Part shown: in pieces, positions 23,280-35,100 of the stretch
How the letters are laid out: the number at the start of each line of letters is the position of its first letter
How positions within the stretch are numbered: the first letter of the stretch is position 1
Origin: Impatiens glandulifera
Lineage: Eukaryota > Streptophyta > Magnoliopsida > Ericales > Balsaminaceae
Reading direction: 5' to 3'
Assembly (NCBI RefSeq): GCF_907164915.1
Contig: NC_061867.1
Span: 23,660,308-23,724,307 of the forward strand
Length of the DNA stretch: 64,000 nucleotides
Program-made: the position numbers and the translations under genes
The notes under the pieces: model-generated
What the model was told of the DNA's origin: nothing
Seen by the model: only the letters and a program-made list of their open reading frames with translations
Database searches by the model: none

Positions 23280-23625
23280 GTCTCCTCATTCTCTTTCACC
23301 TCATCTTCATTCTCTTCACCTTCATTCTCCTTCTCCTCATTCTCCTTCACATCATTCTCCTTCACATCATTCTCCTTCACCCCACCTTCATTCTCCTCAT
23401 TCTACCTTCACCTCATTCTCCTTCACCTCGTCTTCATTCTCCTCACCTTCATTCTCTTTATTCTCCTTCACCTCATCTTCATTCTCCTCCTCCTCCTTCT
23501 CCTCATTCTCTTTCTCCTCATCTTCATTCATCATCCCCTTCATCTTCTCCTACTCTTCATCTTCATTCTCCTCATCATTCTTCTCTTCATTCTCTTTTTC
23601 CTCATCTCCATTCTCCTCATCGAGA
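23280..23625 (-). repeat. CT-rich minisatellite, right arm
   Basis: Reverse complement of the left-arm GA minisatellite, with different copy arrangement (CTCCTTCACATCATTCTCC variants). Confidence 0.85.
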
Positions 23626-24217
23626 CCTTCGCGAGAATATCGTTCCCTTTGTGAAACGATCATGCCCTTCGCGAGATGATCATGCCCTTCGCGAGAAGGC
23701 CTATCGCGAGAAGGGACGGCCCATCGCGAGAAGATTCATGTGATTCGGTCATTCTCATGAGAAGATCATTCCCATCGCGAGAAGGGACCGAAAGACATAA
23801 ATCTTCCTTGAAACAAAACTGAATCAGAGCATCATGCTCGAGGAAGAAGAGTACCAGTTGCCACCATTGTGCTCGTGCTCATTCTCGTGGTCAAGGTTGT
23901 GTCCGTCGAAGATCGCCACAATGATTGTCCGTCGAAGATCACTGCCATTTAGGTTTTCGTTTAGAGAAAAGCAGGAGAAGAGAGGGAAGAGAGAAGGAGG
24001 AAAAGAGTGAAATGAAAAAAAGGGCGAAGTTATATTAAATAGTAAGGGTATTTAGGACTTTTTATAGACTTTTCCTTCGTGTGACGATCCTCCCCTTCAC
24101 GTTACGCGACAGGGGTAATTTCATCAAAAAAATTAAGTGGTGACCAGCATAATTTAATTTATGCGCTGGTCACTAGCGTATTTAAGGCTTTTTTTAGGAT
24201 CATTTCGTAACTTTCCC

Positions 24218-24917
24218 ACTAGAACAGAGTAGAATTCTTAATGCTTACCAACACAATTTTGGGAATTGGGAATAAATGACCTAAAAGATAAAATGAGTTC
24301 GAAGATAGAAATTAAGAACACAGAAAGAAAAGAGAAACTATTAGATCGGCTTATAGCAGATTGCAACTTGGGAGGCAACTACTGAAAGGGCTGCAGTCTC
24401 GGCGTCTACAGCCTTGGAGAAGTCTTTAGCCTTTAAGTCAGATACAGCCTTAGCTACTATTGTAGACTTGGCTGTGAATCTAACCTCCAAGAATAAAAGG
24501 GATAGGGTTAAAGAAGTCTTTATTTGCAAATGAACTCAATAGGGCTACTAGACAGTCTCTAATATTTGAAAAATAAAGAAAGGGACATGTCTCTATTAAG
24601 TGTATATAAAATTTTCCACCCATATTTTTATATTAATAATATTATTAAAAATATTAATTAATATTTAAATTGACAATTATTGATTTCTTTTACCAATATT
24701 ATTAAATTTGTTATTACGTTTTTGTTAATTAAAAACCAAATTTACAAATCACTTAAAAAATATATTTTATTCATAATAAATGAAAAGAAACTATTATGTA
24801 TATACATTTGTCATTGAGGAGAGACATGTGGTTTTGTCATTGAGGAGCTACATGTGATGAAGTGAATAATGACTAATGGAAGGGCTTGTTTGTTTGGTTA
24901 AAGTATTCAAAATAAGG
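24218..24917 (-). pseudogene. Small gene, copy B, internally deleted
   Basis: Minus strand. The 3' UTR starts right at the MULE end (ACTAGAACAGAGTAGAATTC). The coding exon runs back through QVAIC YKPI-type end, AVSDLKAKDFSKAVDAETAA and ARFTAKS-like sequence, then a junction near 24490 jumps straight to promoter sequence (AAGGGATAGGGTTAAAGAAG). Exon 1, intron 1 and the start codon are therefore missing. Distal promoter sequence continues to TATTCAAAATAAGG at 24904-24917. Confidence 0.68.
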
Positions 24918-25176
24918 AGAAAATGAGAAGAAGAGTGAGAAGAGAGAGAAGGAGGAGAAGAGTGAAATGAAATAAAATGGCGAAAATATATTAAATAATA
25001 AGGGTATTAAGGACTTTTCACAGAATTTCTCTTCGCGTGACGATTTTCCCCTTCGCGTTACGCGACAGGGGTAATTTTATCAAAAAGATTTTAAGTGGTC
25101 ACCACCGCATTTTAATTTATGCGCAGGTCACTAGCGCATTTAAGGCCTTTTTTAGGGTCATTTCGTCAATCTTCCC
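24918..25176 (-). mobile_element. Truncated MULE end between gene copies B and C
   Basis: Outer ~250 bp of the right MULE arm (TTCGCGTTACGCGACAGGGG, TTTATGCGCAGGTCACTAGC, AGGGTCATTTCGTCAAT) ending TTCCC at 25176. It begins abruptly after TATTCAAAATAAGG, the same breakpoint as at 51110-51123. Confidence 0.8.
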
Positions 25177-25700
25177 ACTAAAAAAGAGTAGAATTCTTAA
25201 TACTTACAAACACAATTATGAGAATTGAGAATAAATGACCTAAAAGATAAAAGATAAATGAGTTCGAAGATAGAAATTAAGAACACATAAAGAAAAGAGA
25301 AACTATTAGGCCGACTAGTAGGCGGATGATTCTGCAGCCTTGGAGGCGCCTTTTGTTAGGACTGTAGCCTTGGAAGTAATTGTTGAAAGGGCTTAGTCGG
25401 CGTCTACAACTTTGGAGAAGTCTTCAACCTTTGAGTCATATACAGCCTTAGCTACTTTGGCATACTTGGCTGTGAATCTAGTCGCCATAGCTATGGATGC
25501 ATAGGTTTTGGATGAGGACCTAGATGATTCTTGTGTCAGGGTTTTGGGCTCATCCTCAACATCTTCGATGTCAACGTCGTTGTTCATCTAGAATCAGAAT
25601 AATTTTTTTTGAAAACGAGGTTATATTATTTTTTCTTCTCCAAATCAAAACAAGATAAAAAAGAATAAAAGGGAAGAAGTATCAAACTAGAGAGATTACC
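25177..25700 (-). pseudogene. Small two-exon gene, copy C (array owner)
   Basis: Minus strand. Noncoding exon 1 ends ...CAAACTTCGAAG at about 25699, then intron 1 (GTAATCTC to TTCTAG) and exon 2 with ATG at 25587: MNNDVDIEDVEDEPKTLTQ, SSRSSSKTYAS, MATRFTAKYAKVAKAVYDSK, DFSKVVDAD, TAA at 25393. A small deletion makes that TAA; relatives read on as AETAALSVVASQVAIAYKPV. A modified tail and the 3' UTR follow to the MULE end at 25177. I chose the ATG because it opens exon 2 directly after the acceptor and is conserved in copies D and E. About 65 residues, acidic N terminus, Ala/Lys/Ser-rich C half; function unknown. Only this left edge of the array keeps the coding exon. Confidence 0.6.
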
Positions 25701-28700
25701 TTCGAAGTTTGACAATCGTAAATCGTCAATCACACTCTTCTTTTCTCAGCTACTTCCTGTTCGTTTTCCCCTTCTTTTGGAAGGGGGAAGTGTTTAATAA
25801 ATAGCGGATGAGAACTCTTACTTGCAGCCCCTTCCTCTTCAGTCTACTAAACATGTCTCTATTAAGGTTGTAAGGGCTAATGGAAAAAAGAATGAAAGGG
25901 ATAGGGTTAAAGAAGCTTTTATTTTTAGATGAACTCAAAACTTCAAAAGGGCTACTAGACAACCTCTAATATTTGGAAAAAAAAGAGACATGTCTCTATT
26001 AAGTGCATATCAAAATTTTTCACACATATTTTTATTTTAGTAATTAATATTATTATTAAAAAAATATTAATATTATTAATATCAAAACAAGATAAAGAAG
26101 AATAAAAAAGAAGAAGTATGAAACTGGAGAGGGTTACTTTCGAAGTTTGACAATCGCAAATCGTCAATCACACTCTTCTTTTCTCAGCTCCTTCCTATTC
26201 GTTGTCCCCTTCTTTTGGAAGGAGAAGTGTTTAATAAATAGCGGATGAGAACTCTTACTTGCAACCCCTTCCTCTTCAATCTACTAAACATGTCTCTATT
26301 AAGGTTGTTAGGGCTAATGGAAAAAAGAACGAAAGGGATAGGGTTAAAGAAGCCTTTATTTGTAGATGAACTCAAAACTTCAAAAGGGCTACTGGACAAC
26401 CTCTAATATTTGAAAAAAAAAGACATGTCTCTATTAAGTGCATATCAAAATTTTCCACCCATATTTTTATTTTAGTAATTAATATTATTATTAAAAAATA
26501 TTAATATTATTAATATCAAAACAAGATAAAGAAGAATAAAAAAGAAGAAGTATGAAACTGGAGAGGGTTACTTTCGAAGTTTGACAATCGCAAATCATCA
26601 ATCACACTCTTCTTTTCTCGGCTCCTTCCTGTTCGTTGTCCCTTCTTTTGGAAGAGGGGAGTGTTTAATAAATAGAGGATGATAACTCTTACTTGCAGCC
26701 CCTTCCTCTTCAGTCTCTATTAAGGTTGTTAGGGCTAATGGAAAAAAGAATGAAAGGGATAGGGTTAAAGAAGCCTTTATTTGTAGATGAACTCAAAACT
26801 TAAAATGGCTACTAGACAACCTCTAATATTTGAAGAAAAAAAAGAGACATGTCTCTATTAAGTGCATATCAAAATTTTCCACCCATATTTTTATTTTTAA
26901 TATTAATATTATTATTAAAAAATATTAATATTATTAATATCAAAACAAGATAAAGAAGAATAAAAAAGAAGAAGTATGAAACTGGAGAGGGTTACTTTCG
27001 AAGTTTGACAATCGCAAATCGTCAATCACACTCTTCTTTTCTCAGTTCCTTCCTGTTCGTTGTCCCCTTCTTTTGGAAGGGGGAGTGTTTAATAAATAGC
27101 GGATGAGAACTCTTACTTGCAGCCCCATCCTCTTTAGTCTACTAAACATGTCTCTATTAAGGTTGTTAGGGCTAATGGAAAAAAGAATGAAAGGGATAGG
27201 GTTAAAGAAGCCTTTATTTGTAGATGAACTCAAACTTCAAGAGGGCTACTGGACAAACTCTAATATTTGAAAAAAAAAAGACATGTCTCTATTAAGTGCA
27301 TATCAAAATTTTCTACCAATATTTTTATTTTAGTAATTAATATTATTATTAAAAAATATTAATATTATTAATATCAAAACAAGATAAAGAAGAATAAAAA
27401 AGAAGAAGTAAGAAACTGGTGAGGGTTACTTTCGAACTTTGACAATCGCAAATCGTCAATCACACTCTTCTTTTCTCAGCTCCTTCCTGTTCGTTGTCCC
27501 CATCTTTTGGAAGGGGGAAGTGTTTAATAAATAGCGGATGAGAACTCTTACTTGCAACCCCTTCCTCTTCAGTCTACTAAACATGTCTCTATTAAAGTTG
27601 TTAGGCTAATGGAAAAAAGAATGAAAGGGATAGGGTTAAAGAAGCCTATATTTGTAGATGAACTCAAAACTTTAAAAGGGCTACTGGACAACCTCTAATA
27701 TTTGAAAAAAAAAGAGACATGTCTCTATTAAGTGCATATCAAAATTTTCCACCCATATTTTTATTTTAGTAATTAATATTATTATTAAAAAAATATTAAT
27801 ATTATTAATATCAAAATAAGATAAAGAAGAATAAAAAAGAAGAAGTATGAAACTGGAGAGGATTACTTTCGAAGTTTGACAATCGTAAATCGTCAATCAC
27901 ACTCTTCTTTTCTCAACTCCTTCCTGTTCGTTGTCCCCATCTTTTGGAAGGGGGAAGTGTTTAATAAATAGCGGATGAGAACTCTTACTTGCAACACCTT
28001 CCTCTTCAGTCTACTAAACATGTGTCTATTAAGGTTGTTAGGCTAATGGAAAAAAGAATGAAAGGGATAGGGTTAAAGACGCCTTTATTTGTAGATAAAC
28101 TCAAAACTTCAAAAGGGCTACTAGACAATCTCTAATATTTGGAAAAAAAAAAGAGACATGTCTCTATTAAGTGCATATCAAAATTTTTCACACATATTTT
28201 TATTTTAGTAATTAATATTAATATTATTAATATCAAAACAAGATAAAGAAGAATAAAAAAGAAGAAGTATGAAACTGGAGAGGGTTACTTTCGAAGTTTG
28301 ACAATCGCAAATCGTCAATCACACTATTCTTTTCTCAGCTCCTTCCTATTCGTTATCCCCTTCTTTTGGAAGGGGAAGTGTTTAATAAATTGCGGATGAG
28401 AACTCTTACTTGCAACCCCTTCCTCTTTAGTCTACTAAACAAGTCTCTATTAAGGTTGTTAGGGCTAATGGAAAAAAGAACGAAAGGGATAGGGTTAAAA
28501 AAGCCTTTATTTGTAGATGAACTCAAAACTTCAAAAGGGCTACTTGACAACCTCTAATATTTGAAAAAAAAAGACATGTCTCTATTAAGTGCATATCAAA
28601 ATTTTCCACCCATATTTTTATTTTAGTAATTAATATTATTATTAAAAAAATATTAATATTATTAATATCAAAACAAGATAAAGAAGAATAAAAAAGAAGA

Positions 28701-29349
28701 AGTAAGAAGCTGGAGAGGGTTACTTTCGAAGTTTGACAATCGCAAATCGTCAATCACACTCTTCTTTTCTCAGCTCCTTCCTGTTCGTTGTCCCCATCTT
28801 TTGGAAGGGGGAAGTGTTTAATAAATAGCGGATGAGAACTCTTACTTGCAGCCACTTCCTCTTCAGTCTACTAAACATATCTTTATTAAGGTTGTTAGGG
28901 CTAATGGAAAAAAGAATGAAAGGGATAGGTTTAAAGAAGTCTTTATTTGTAGATGAACTTAAAACTTCAAAATGGCTACTAGACAACCTCTAATATTTGA
29001 AAAAAAAAGAGACATGTCTCTATTAAGTGCATATAAAAATTTTCCACCCATATTTTTATTTTAGTAATTAATATTATTATTAAAAAAATATTAATATTAT
29101 TAATATCTAAACAAGATAAAGAAGAATAAAAAAGAAGAAGTATGAAACTGGAGAGGATTACTTTCGAAGTTTGACAATCGTAAATCGTCAATCACACTCT
29201 TCTTTTCTCAACTCCTTCCTGTTCGTTGTCCCCATCTTTTGGAAGGGGGAAGTGTTTAATAAATAGCGGATGAGAACTCTTACTTGCAACACCTTCCTCT
29301 TCAGTCTACTAAACATGTCTCTATTAAGGTTGTTAGGCTAATGGAAAAA
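25701..29349 (-). repeat. Promoter/exon-1 tandem array, left part (~9 units)
   Basis: Units of 420-440 bp. The landmark CAAATCGTCAATCACAC recurs at about 25717, 26157, 26593, 27015, 27447, 27886, 28306, 28745 and 29185. Read on the minus strand, each unit contains distal promoter (GGAAAATTTTGATATGCAC), promoter with TATA-like TATTTATTAAA, exon 1 (GGAAGGAGCTGAGAAAAGAA ... CAAACTTCGAA) and the start of intron 1 as far as TCTTGTTTTGAT, joined to ATTAATAATATT of the next unit. All array units have CTTCGAAA|GT at the donor, whereas the gene-linked copies have CTTCGAAG|GT. Several ~65-78-codon frames recur in the units but span promoter and exon and are not genes. Confidence 0.85.
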
Positions 29350-29567
29350 AGAATGATACCAAAGGAGCAGACTGAATACTTCCATATCCATGCAAGTCTG
29401 AGGAAAGACTGTAGGCTGCAGAAAACAGTACTACCGGATCCTTCTACTTCGGGATAAGCCAGAAAGGAAATCTTCCAAGTACAGACAACTGTCCAAACAG
29501 ACAGTGCCTACATTGAGTAAAAGACAAACCCAGCAGGTTTGTCTTACAAACCGGAAGAACAGACCGG

Positions 29568-29634
29568 CAGGTCTGAGACATAATGCCAGGTCTGAGCTTG
29601 ACCATCAGGTCTGAGGAAATGACCGCAGGTCTGA
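29568..29634 (+). promoter_or_regulatory. Four CAGGTCTGA repeats at 19-20-bp spacing in U3
   Basis: CAGGTCTGA starts at 29568, 29587, 29606 and 29626, ending about 75 bp upstream of the TATA box. The same set is present in the 3' LTR at 40862, 40881, 40900 and 40920. Regular spacing close to two helical turns suggests a cluster of protein-binding sites (inference). Confidence 0.7.
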
Positions 29635-29709
29635 AACACTGAATCACTGCACTTCTGATCAGCCAATCAGATTCAAGGCAGTGAAATATGACCGTTGGCA
29701 TATTTCACC

Positions 29710-29716
29710 TATAAAA
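29710..29716 (+). promoter_or_regulatory. LTR TATA box
   Basis: CACCTATAAAAGGGG is a strong TATA context; the matching box of the 3' LTR is at 41004-41010. The transcript start would lie about 30 bp downstream. Confidence 0.8.
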
Positions 29717-30294
29717 GGGGTAGCTGAAGAAGAGTAAATGCAGTGACTTAAGTGGGACATCAAGCTAGACAAGTGAAGCGTTGAGAGCATTTACTACAAG
29801 TGATAAAACTGTGTTATTCTAAGAAAGCCTAAGTGTTAAATTCTAAGTGTGTGTTACAATTTCGGTGTGAATTGTAAGAGTATTATCGAGCAGGAAATAA
29901 GTCTCGATCGGATTGTACTTATATTCCTTAGTGAATATCCTTCTCGCGGCTTCGAGAGGAAGGGGTGACGTAGGAGTTTTATCTCCGAACATCCATAAAA
30001 TCTGTCTTGTTATTTACTTTCTACCGGCTTCATCATCTAACCGACTAACTTAACCACACCGCTCCAAACCGACTTTATACTAACCATACCGAATATCCAG
30101 TTTACCGAAACCGACCCACCATTTCCAAATCTCCATCATCCGAAACCGATTCCGCCTATCATACAAGTGTGCCGCTTCAACCTGAAAGAAAACCTCTTCC
30201 GCACTTGAACCTAGTTCAAGGGTTTGTGACAGGTTGTGTAGTATTGAAACCTCTAACCGGATTAATCACCAGCGGCGACCTAGATCCTAACAAT

Positions 30295-30306
30295 TGGTAT
30301 CAGAGC
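30295..30306 (+). other. Primer-binding site for initiator Met tRNA
   Basis: TGGTATCAGAGC, two bases after the end of the 5' LTR, is the standard copia primer-binding site complementary to the 3' end of initiator tRNA-Met. Confidence 0.95.
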
Positions 30307-30331
30307 AGTTAGTTTCAATACTCAAGCAAGC

Positions 30332-31543
30332 ATGTATCAGGATAGGCCTCCAATGCTAGAAGGTGATGACTTTGCCAACTGGAAGGCACGCATGCACCTG
30401 CACCTAGTCACCTTGGATGATGAAATGGAATCCATTCTGACCGAAGGACCAATATTCATTGATAAAGATAGAAAAGAATGGACGGCTGAAGATAGGAGAA
30501 GAAACAATCTGGACAACCATGCAAGAAACCGGATCTCCAACAGCGTGGACAGAAACACATACTGCAAGATCAGAGATTGCAAAACCGCGAAGGAGACATA
30601 GAACACGGTTATCCAGACCTTTGAAGGAAATGAAAGAACAAGGGAGAACAAGATAATGGTAGCCACACAGAAGTTTGAAAGCATCAAAATGAAACCAGGA
30701 GAAACTATGAAGGAATACAGTGACCGGTTCACTGGTGTGTTAGATGAACTAGCAACTCTAGGCAAGAAGTATGACAACAAAGAGGTCATTATGAAGGCTT
30801 TGAGATCTCTTCCAAGTGCTTGGGACATAAAAACAATGGTAATGAGGGAATCAAAGAGCCTACGTAAGATGAAACTATACGACGTATTCGAAGATCTAAA
30901 GGCATACGAATTCGAGATGAGATCTAGGACTGAAGAGGAAGTCTCGGCCTCAACATCAACCAGAGCACTAATCACATCTATAGAACCGGTTGCACCTACT
31001 CCTGCACCTGCACCGATACCGGTTCCTGCACCCGCACCGATCAGAACCGCCGAACAGTTCACAGAGGATGCCATGGCAATGCTTGCACAGAAGTTTGGGA
31101 GGTTCATGAAAAGGAGCCAACCGACAAACAACTACTATGGTGACAAATCCAATGTAAGATGCTATAACTGTAACTGTTTGGGACACTTTAAGTGGGAATG
31201 CAGGAAACCGAGGAGGGATACCCAGAAACCGGACTATCAAAATGACAGAAACAGTTATCAACAAACCGGTGAAGGAAGTGAGGTACCGAAAGCACTGATA
31301 GCTGACGATGGAGGAAGTCTATGGGCTCGCAGTGATAGTGACGATGAACTCACATGTCTCATGGCCAATGAGGAACAGGTATTTGACTCTCCTTGTGAGG
31401 AATTTACTAAAGATGAGTTATACAATGCATTGAATGACATGGTAGAAGAATATAAGAACCTATTGACCATGCTACTCCATAACACCTATTCCAATAGAAC
31501 GAGAGGTACCCATCATAACCGAACCGGAAGTCACACAACCTGA
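30332..31543 (+). pseudogene. gag: gag region of the copia element
   Basis: Starts MYQDRPPMLEGDDFANWKAR, the usual start of plant copia Gag. One TAG (30599-30601) replaces the Trp of a KETW-type motif; the frame then continues without change through MKPGETMKEYSDRFTGVLDE, ALRSLPSAWDIKTMVMRE and LKAYEFEMRSRTEEE. A Pro/Ala repeat (APAPIPVPAPAP) precedes the CCHC knuckle CYNCNCLGHFKWEC (31158-31203). A frameshift near 31480 moves the sense to another frame (EREVPIITEPEV). Gag forms the virus-like particle around the RNA. With the nonsense codon and frameshift it cannot give a full-length Gag without suppression. Confidence 0.9.
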
Positions 31544-32190
31544 TGATACCCACACCCTAGAAAGCGAGTTAGATCTCAAGACCGAACAACCTAGTGAACC
31601 GACTAGAGAACTAACCAAGGAAGAAAATGCCAGACTTCAATATCAGATGGCCGCCTATAAGAGATCTAGCGATATAGTAAAGAACATGAATAAACACTAC
31701 AGGCACCCTCGTTGTAAGCGTGGCCTTGGATACACAGGGAATAGCTCTAAAGACCGAAAACCCATAGAAAAAGCAAGGCTTACAGAAGGACACCTTCCCT
31801 TTATAAAATTTCTTAAGAGCACCTGTACCGCTGAAGAAGAGGAGACCGCATATTATAGGGAAGAGAAGCTAAAGTACGATTATGTTGGTCCAACCGATTC
31901 ATGGCTTGACCTTGAGAAAAGAAAAGACGAAATCCTCAGATATAAGAAAAACTTCCCTGAACCGCATAGGTCAAACCATAGATCACCGAACCAAAGACCA
32001 TCACCATTTAGGACATTCGAAGGAAAACCGAAATACACCAGACCAAGTGTCAAAAGGACAGTCAAAACCCTAGCAAAGAAGACCGTCCGGTTTATCAAAG
32101 TGTGGGTACCCAAGGGACTAATCGCATGTGGACCCAAGTAAATGTGGGTACCAAACAGTTGTAAATATGTACATTTTGCAGGATCCAAAG
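31480..32190 (+). pseudogene. Gag-protease linker of the copia polyprotein
   Basis: Continuation in the shifted frame: LTKEENARLQYQMAAYKRS, a conserved basic block HYRHPRCKRGLGY, YDYVGPTDSWLDLE, then a Lys/Arg/Pro-rich part ending VRFIKVWVPKGLIACGPK and TAA at 32139. Relatives continue with a second WVPK motif, here MWVPN, before a further frame change at about 32150-32190 into the protease. Both lesions are private damage; in intact relatives this is one open frame. Confidence 0.75.
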
Positions 32191-35100
32191 AAACGGCTAG
32201 GAAACTCCGAATGGTTCTTGGACAGCGGTTGCTCCAGGCACATGACCGGAAATAGCAATTTGCTAACCGACATCAGATCAGTAACCGGTGCTCTAATTAC
32301 CTTCGGTGACAACTCAAAAGGTAAAACTGTGGGCAAGGGTAAGATTGTCCATGGTAACCTAACCATTGATAATGTACTTCTAGTTGAAAACCTACGTTTT
32401 AATCTACTTAGTATTAGTCAGATGTGTGATGCCGGATACACGGTAGAATTCCTTAAACATGCATGCTTAGTTAAGAATTCTCAAGGCATCGTACTACTAA
32501 CCGGAAATAGGATAGGTAACATCTATAAGGTAGACTGGAAAACTAGAGTAGAATATCCTATATGCATGATAGCTAAGACTGATCAAACCTGGCTGTGGCA
32601 TAAGAGACTTAACCATCTAAACATGAAAACCTTAAACTACATTCGTGGTAAAAAGCTAGTTGAAGGTATTCCTGATATAGTATTTAACTAGGATAAGGTT
32701 TGTTCAGCATGCCAAATGGGTAAACAAACTAGGTCATCTTTTAAAAGTAAAGGAAACATTCAATCTAGCCGATGCTTAGACCTCCTTCATATGGATTTAT
32801 TTGGACCAATTCAGGTCATCAGCCTAGGAGGTATGCTCTACACCATGGTAGTTATTGATGATTATTCTAGATATACATGGGTAATATTTCTACCATCTAA
32901 ACGTGAAACTGTATCAAACCTGATCACACTTCTTAAGCTTTTGCAAAATGAAAAATCAACTCGTATTAATAGCATTCGAAGTGATCGAGGTACCGAATTT
33001 ACCAATAGTACATTAACTGCATATCTTGATGAATCCGGCATTAGACACGAGTTGTCTAGTGCTAGGACTCCTCAACAAAATGGCCTGGCCGAGAGAAGAA
33101 ACCGGACTCTCAAGGAAGCCGCACGGTCCATGATAGCCGATTCCGGCATTGCTCAGAAATTTTGGGCTGAGGCTATCAACACTGCATGCTATACACAAAA
33201 CCGCTCTTTAATAAACAGATTTCACAACAAAACACCATATGAGGTTTATTTTAACAGAGTTCCTAAACTCAAGTACCTCAGGATTTTCGGTTGTAAATGT
33301 TATATTCATATAAATGGTAAAACCCAACTCACCGCTTTTGATGCAAAAACTGATATCGGCATCATGTTAGGGTACTCGGCAGTAAGTAAAGCATATAGAG
33401 TATATAATAATAGAACTGCAACCATGGAGGAAACAATTCACGTTGTTTTCGATGAATCGGTTGAAAGCAATACTGCTTCATGCTTTGATCTACACAACAG
33501 ATTGGAAAATAACGATATTCATTCTGATAGTGAAGATGAGACTCCGGTCTTCAGGCGGTTTGTCCATGACCAAATGGGTAATATTGATACCCAGCCGGAT
33601 CAAGCTGTTCCACAACAGGAAGTTGACACTTCGGCTCAATCCGAGGGAGTCGGTCGGTCTGACAATCTCGCTCAGCCTACCGACAAGTCTAGCCTTGATC
33701 AAACAAACGGTAACTTGGTAGACACTCCTGAATTGAATCTCAGAAGAAACAGTAAACATCCTCCTGAGCAAATTATAGGTGACCCTTCAGAACCTGTTCG
33801 AACTAGGAGTCAACTTCTGAAAGGATATTTTAACTCAACTTTCATATCCCATATTGAACCGAAAAGAATAGATGAAGCATTGTCAGATCCGGATTGGATC
33901 TTGGGAATGCAAGAAGAGCTAAACCAGTTCGAGAGTAGTAAAGTCTGGTACTTAGTTCCCAGACCGAAAGATCAATCGGTCATAGGAACAAGATGGGTAT
34001 TCAGAAACAAACTCAATGAGGACGGTTTGGTCACGAGGAACAAAGCCAGATTAGTGGCTCAAGGTTACAAACAGGAAGAAGGCATTGATTTTGAAGAATC
34101 ATTTGCTCCTGTAGCCAGAATTGAAGCCATTAGGATTTTTCTAGCTTTTGCGGCTTTCAAAAACTTTAAGGTTTTTCAAATGGATGTTAAAAGTGCATTT
34201 CTGAACGGTGATCTACGTGAAGAAGTGTACGTTGAACAGCCACCCGGTTTCAAAAATGCTGCATTTCCAAACCATGTATACCGGCTAAACAAAGCTTTAT
34301 ACGGTCTAAAGCAAGCACCTAGAGCCTGGTATGATACACTAACCGCATTTCTACTAGAACATGATTTCACCATCGGTTCAGTGGATAAGACATTGTTCAA
34401 ATTTGAAAAGAAGGAACATATCCTACTTGTTCAGATTTATGTAGATGATATTATTTTCGGTTCCACTGACCACAAGCTTTGTGACAAATTCTCAAAAATG
34501 ATGACTGACAAGTTTGAAATGAGTATGATGGGAGAATTAAGTTTCTTCCTAGGTCTTCAGGTTAAACAACTTAAAGAAGGAACATTCATCAGTCAACCTA
34601 AATATACCAAGGAGCTGCTAAAGAAATTCGGTATGGACACCTGCTCCTCGGCGGCTACTCCAATGAGCTCATCAGTTAAGCTGGACAGGGATGACGAGGG
34701 CCAATCGGTAGACCAGATTGCATACCGGGGCATGATCGGTTCCCTACTGTACCTGACAGCGAGTAGACCGGACATCCTGTTTGCAGTTGGTGTGTGTGGG
34801 AGATTTCAAGCAAATCCAAAGCAATCCCATTACACAGCCGCAAAGAGGATACTGAAGTATCTGAAAGGCACTCCTGATGTCGGTCTGTGGTACCCAAAGG
34901 ACTCATCCTTTAATCTAACAAGCTACTCAGACGCAGATTATGCAGGGTGCAAGATCGACAGGAAAAGCACCAGTGGAACATGTCAGTTCCTAGGTGACCG
35001 ACTGGTGTCATGGCACAGCAAGAAACAGACATTGGTGGCTACATCAACCGCGGAGGCTGAATACTTGGCGGCCGGAAGCTGCTGCTCTCAACTCCTCTGG

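Larger units (their letters stand above)
21301..24217. mobile_element. Palindromic Mutator-like element with ~1-kb arms
   Basis: Left arm 21301-22345 and right arm about 23145-24217 are inverted copies. The ends are GGGAAAATTGACGAAATGAT and its complement ...TTTCCC. Within the arms, from outside in: GTGACCA-rich end, GCGTTACGCGACAGGGG-type segment, CT-rich segment, CTCGCGA/TCGCGAGA repeats, a purine-rich minisatellite, and an AT-rich part. The spacer (22346-23144) holds a (TA)n run and, on the minus strand at 23045-22885, a ~50-codon Ser/Pro/Asn/Gln-rich frame after an AG acceptor-like site. No transposase. The immediate flanks (TTCTAGT / ACTAGAA) are inverted rather than directly repeated. 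Confidence 0.72.
29350..30292 (+). repeat. 5' LTR, truncated at its start
   Basis: Matches 40644-41643 and ends CCTAACA. The upstream join with the array falls on AGAATGA, which occurs both in the array unit (AAAAAAGAATGAAAGG) and in the LTR (TTGAGAATGATACC). Compared with the 3' LTR it lacks about 57 bp near the 3' end in two indels. Confidence 0.9.

Noticed and set aside
25701..29349. CRISPR-like regular repeat spacing
   Set aside because: Units are ~438 bp, contiguous, without unique spacers, in plant nuclear DNA.
30337..31131. 264-codon minus-strand frame opposite gag
   Set aside because: Antisense shadow of gag; the plus strand has Gag motifs and the zinc knuckle.
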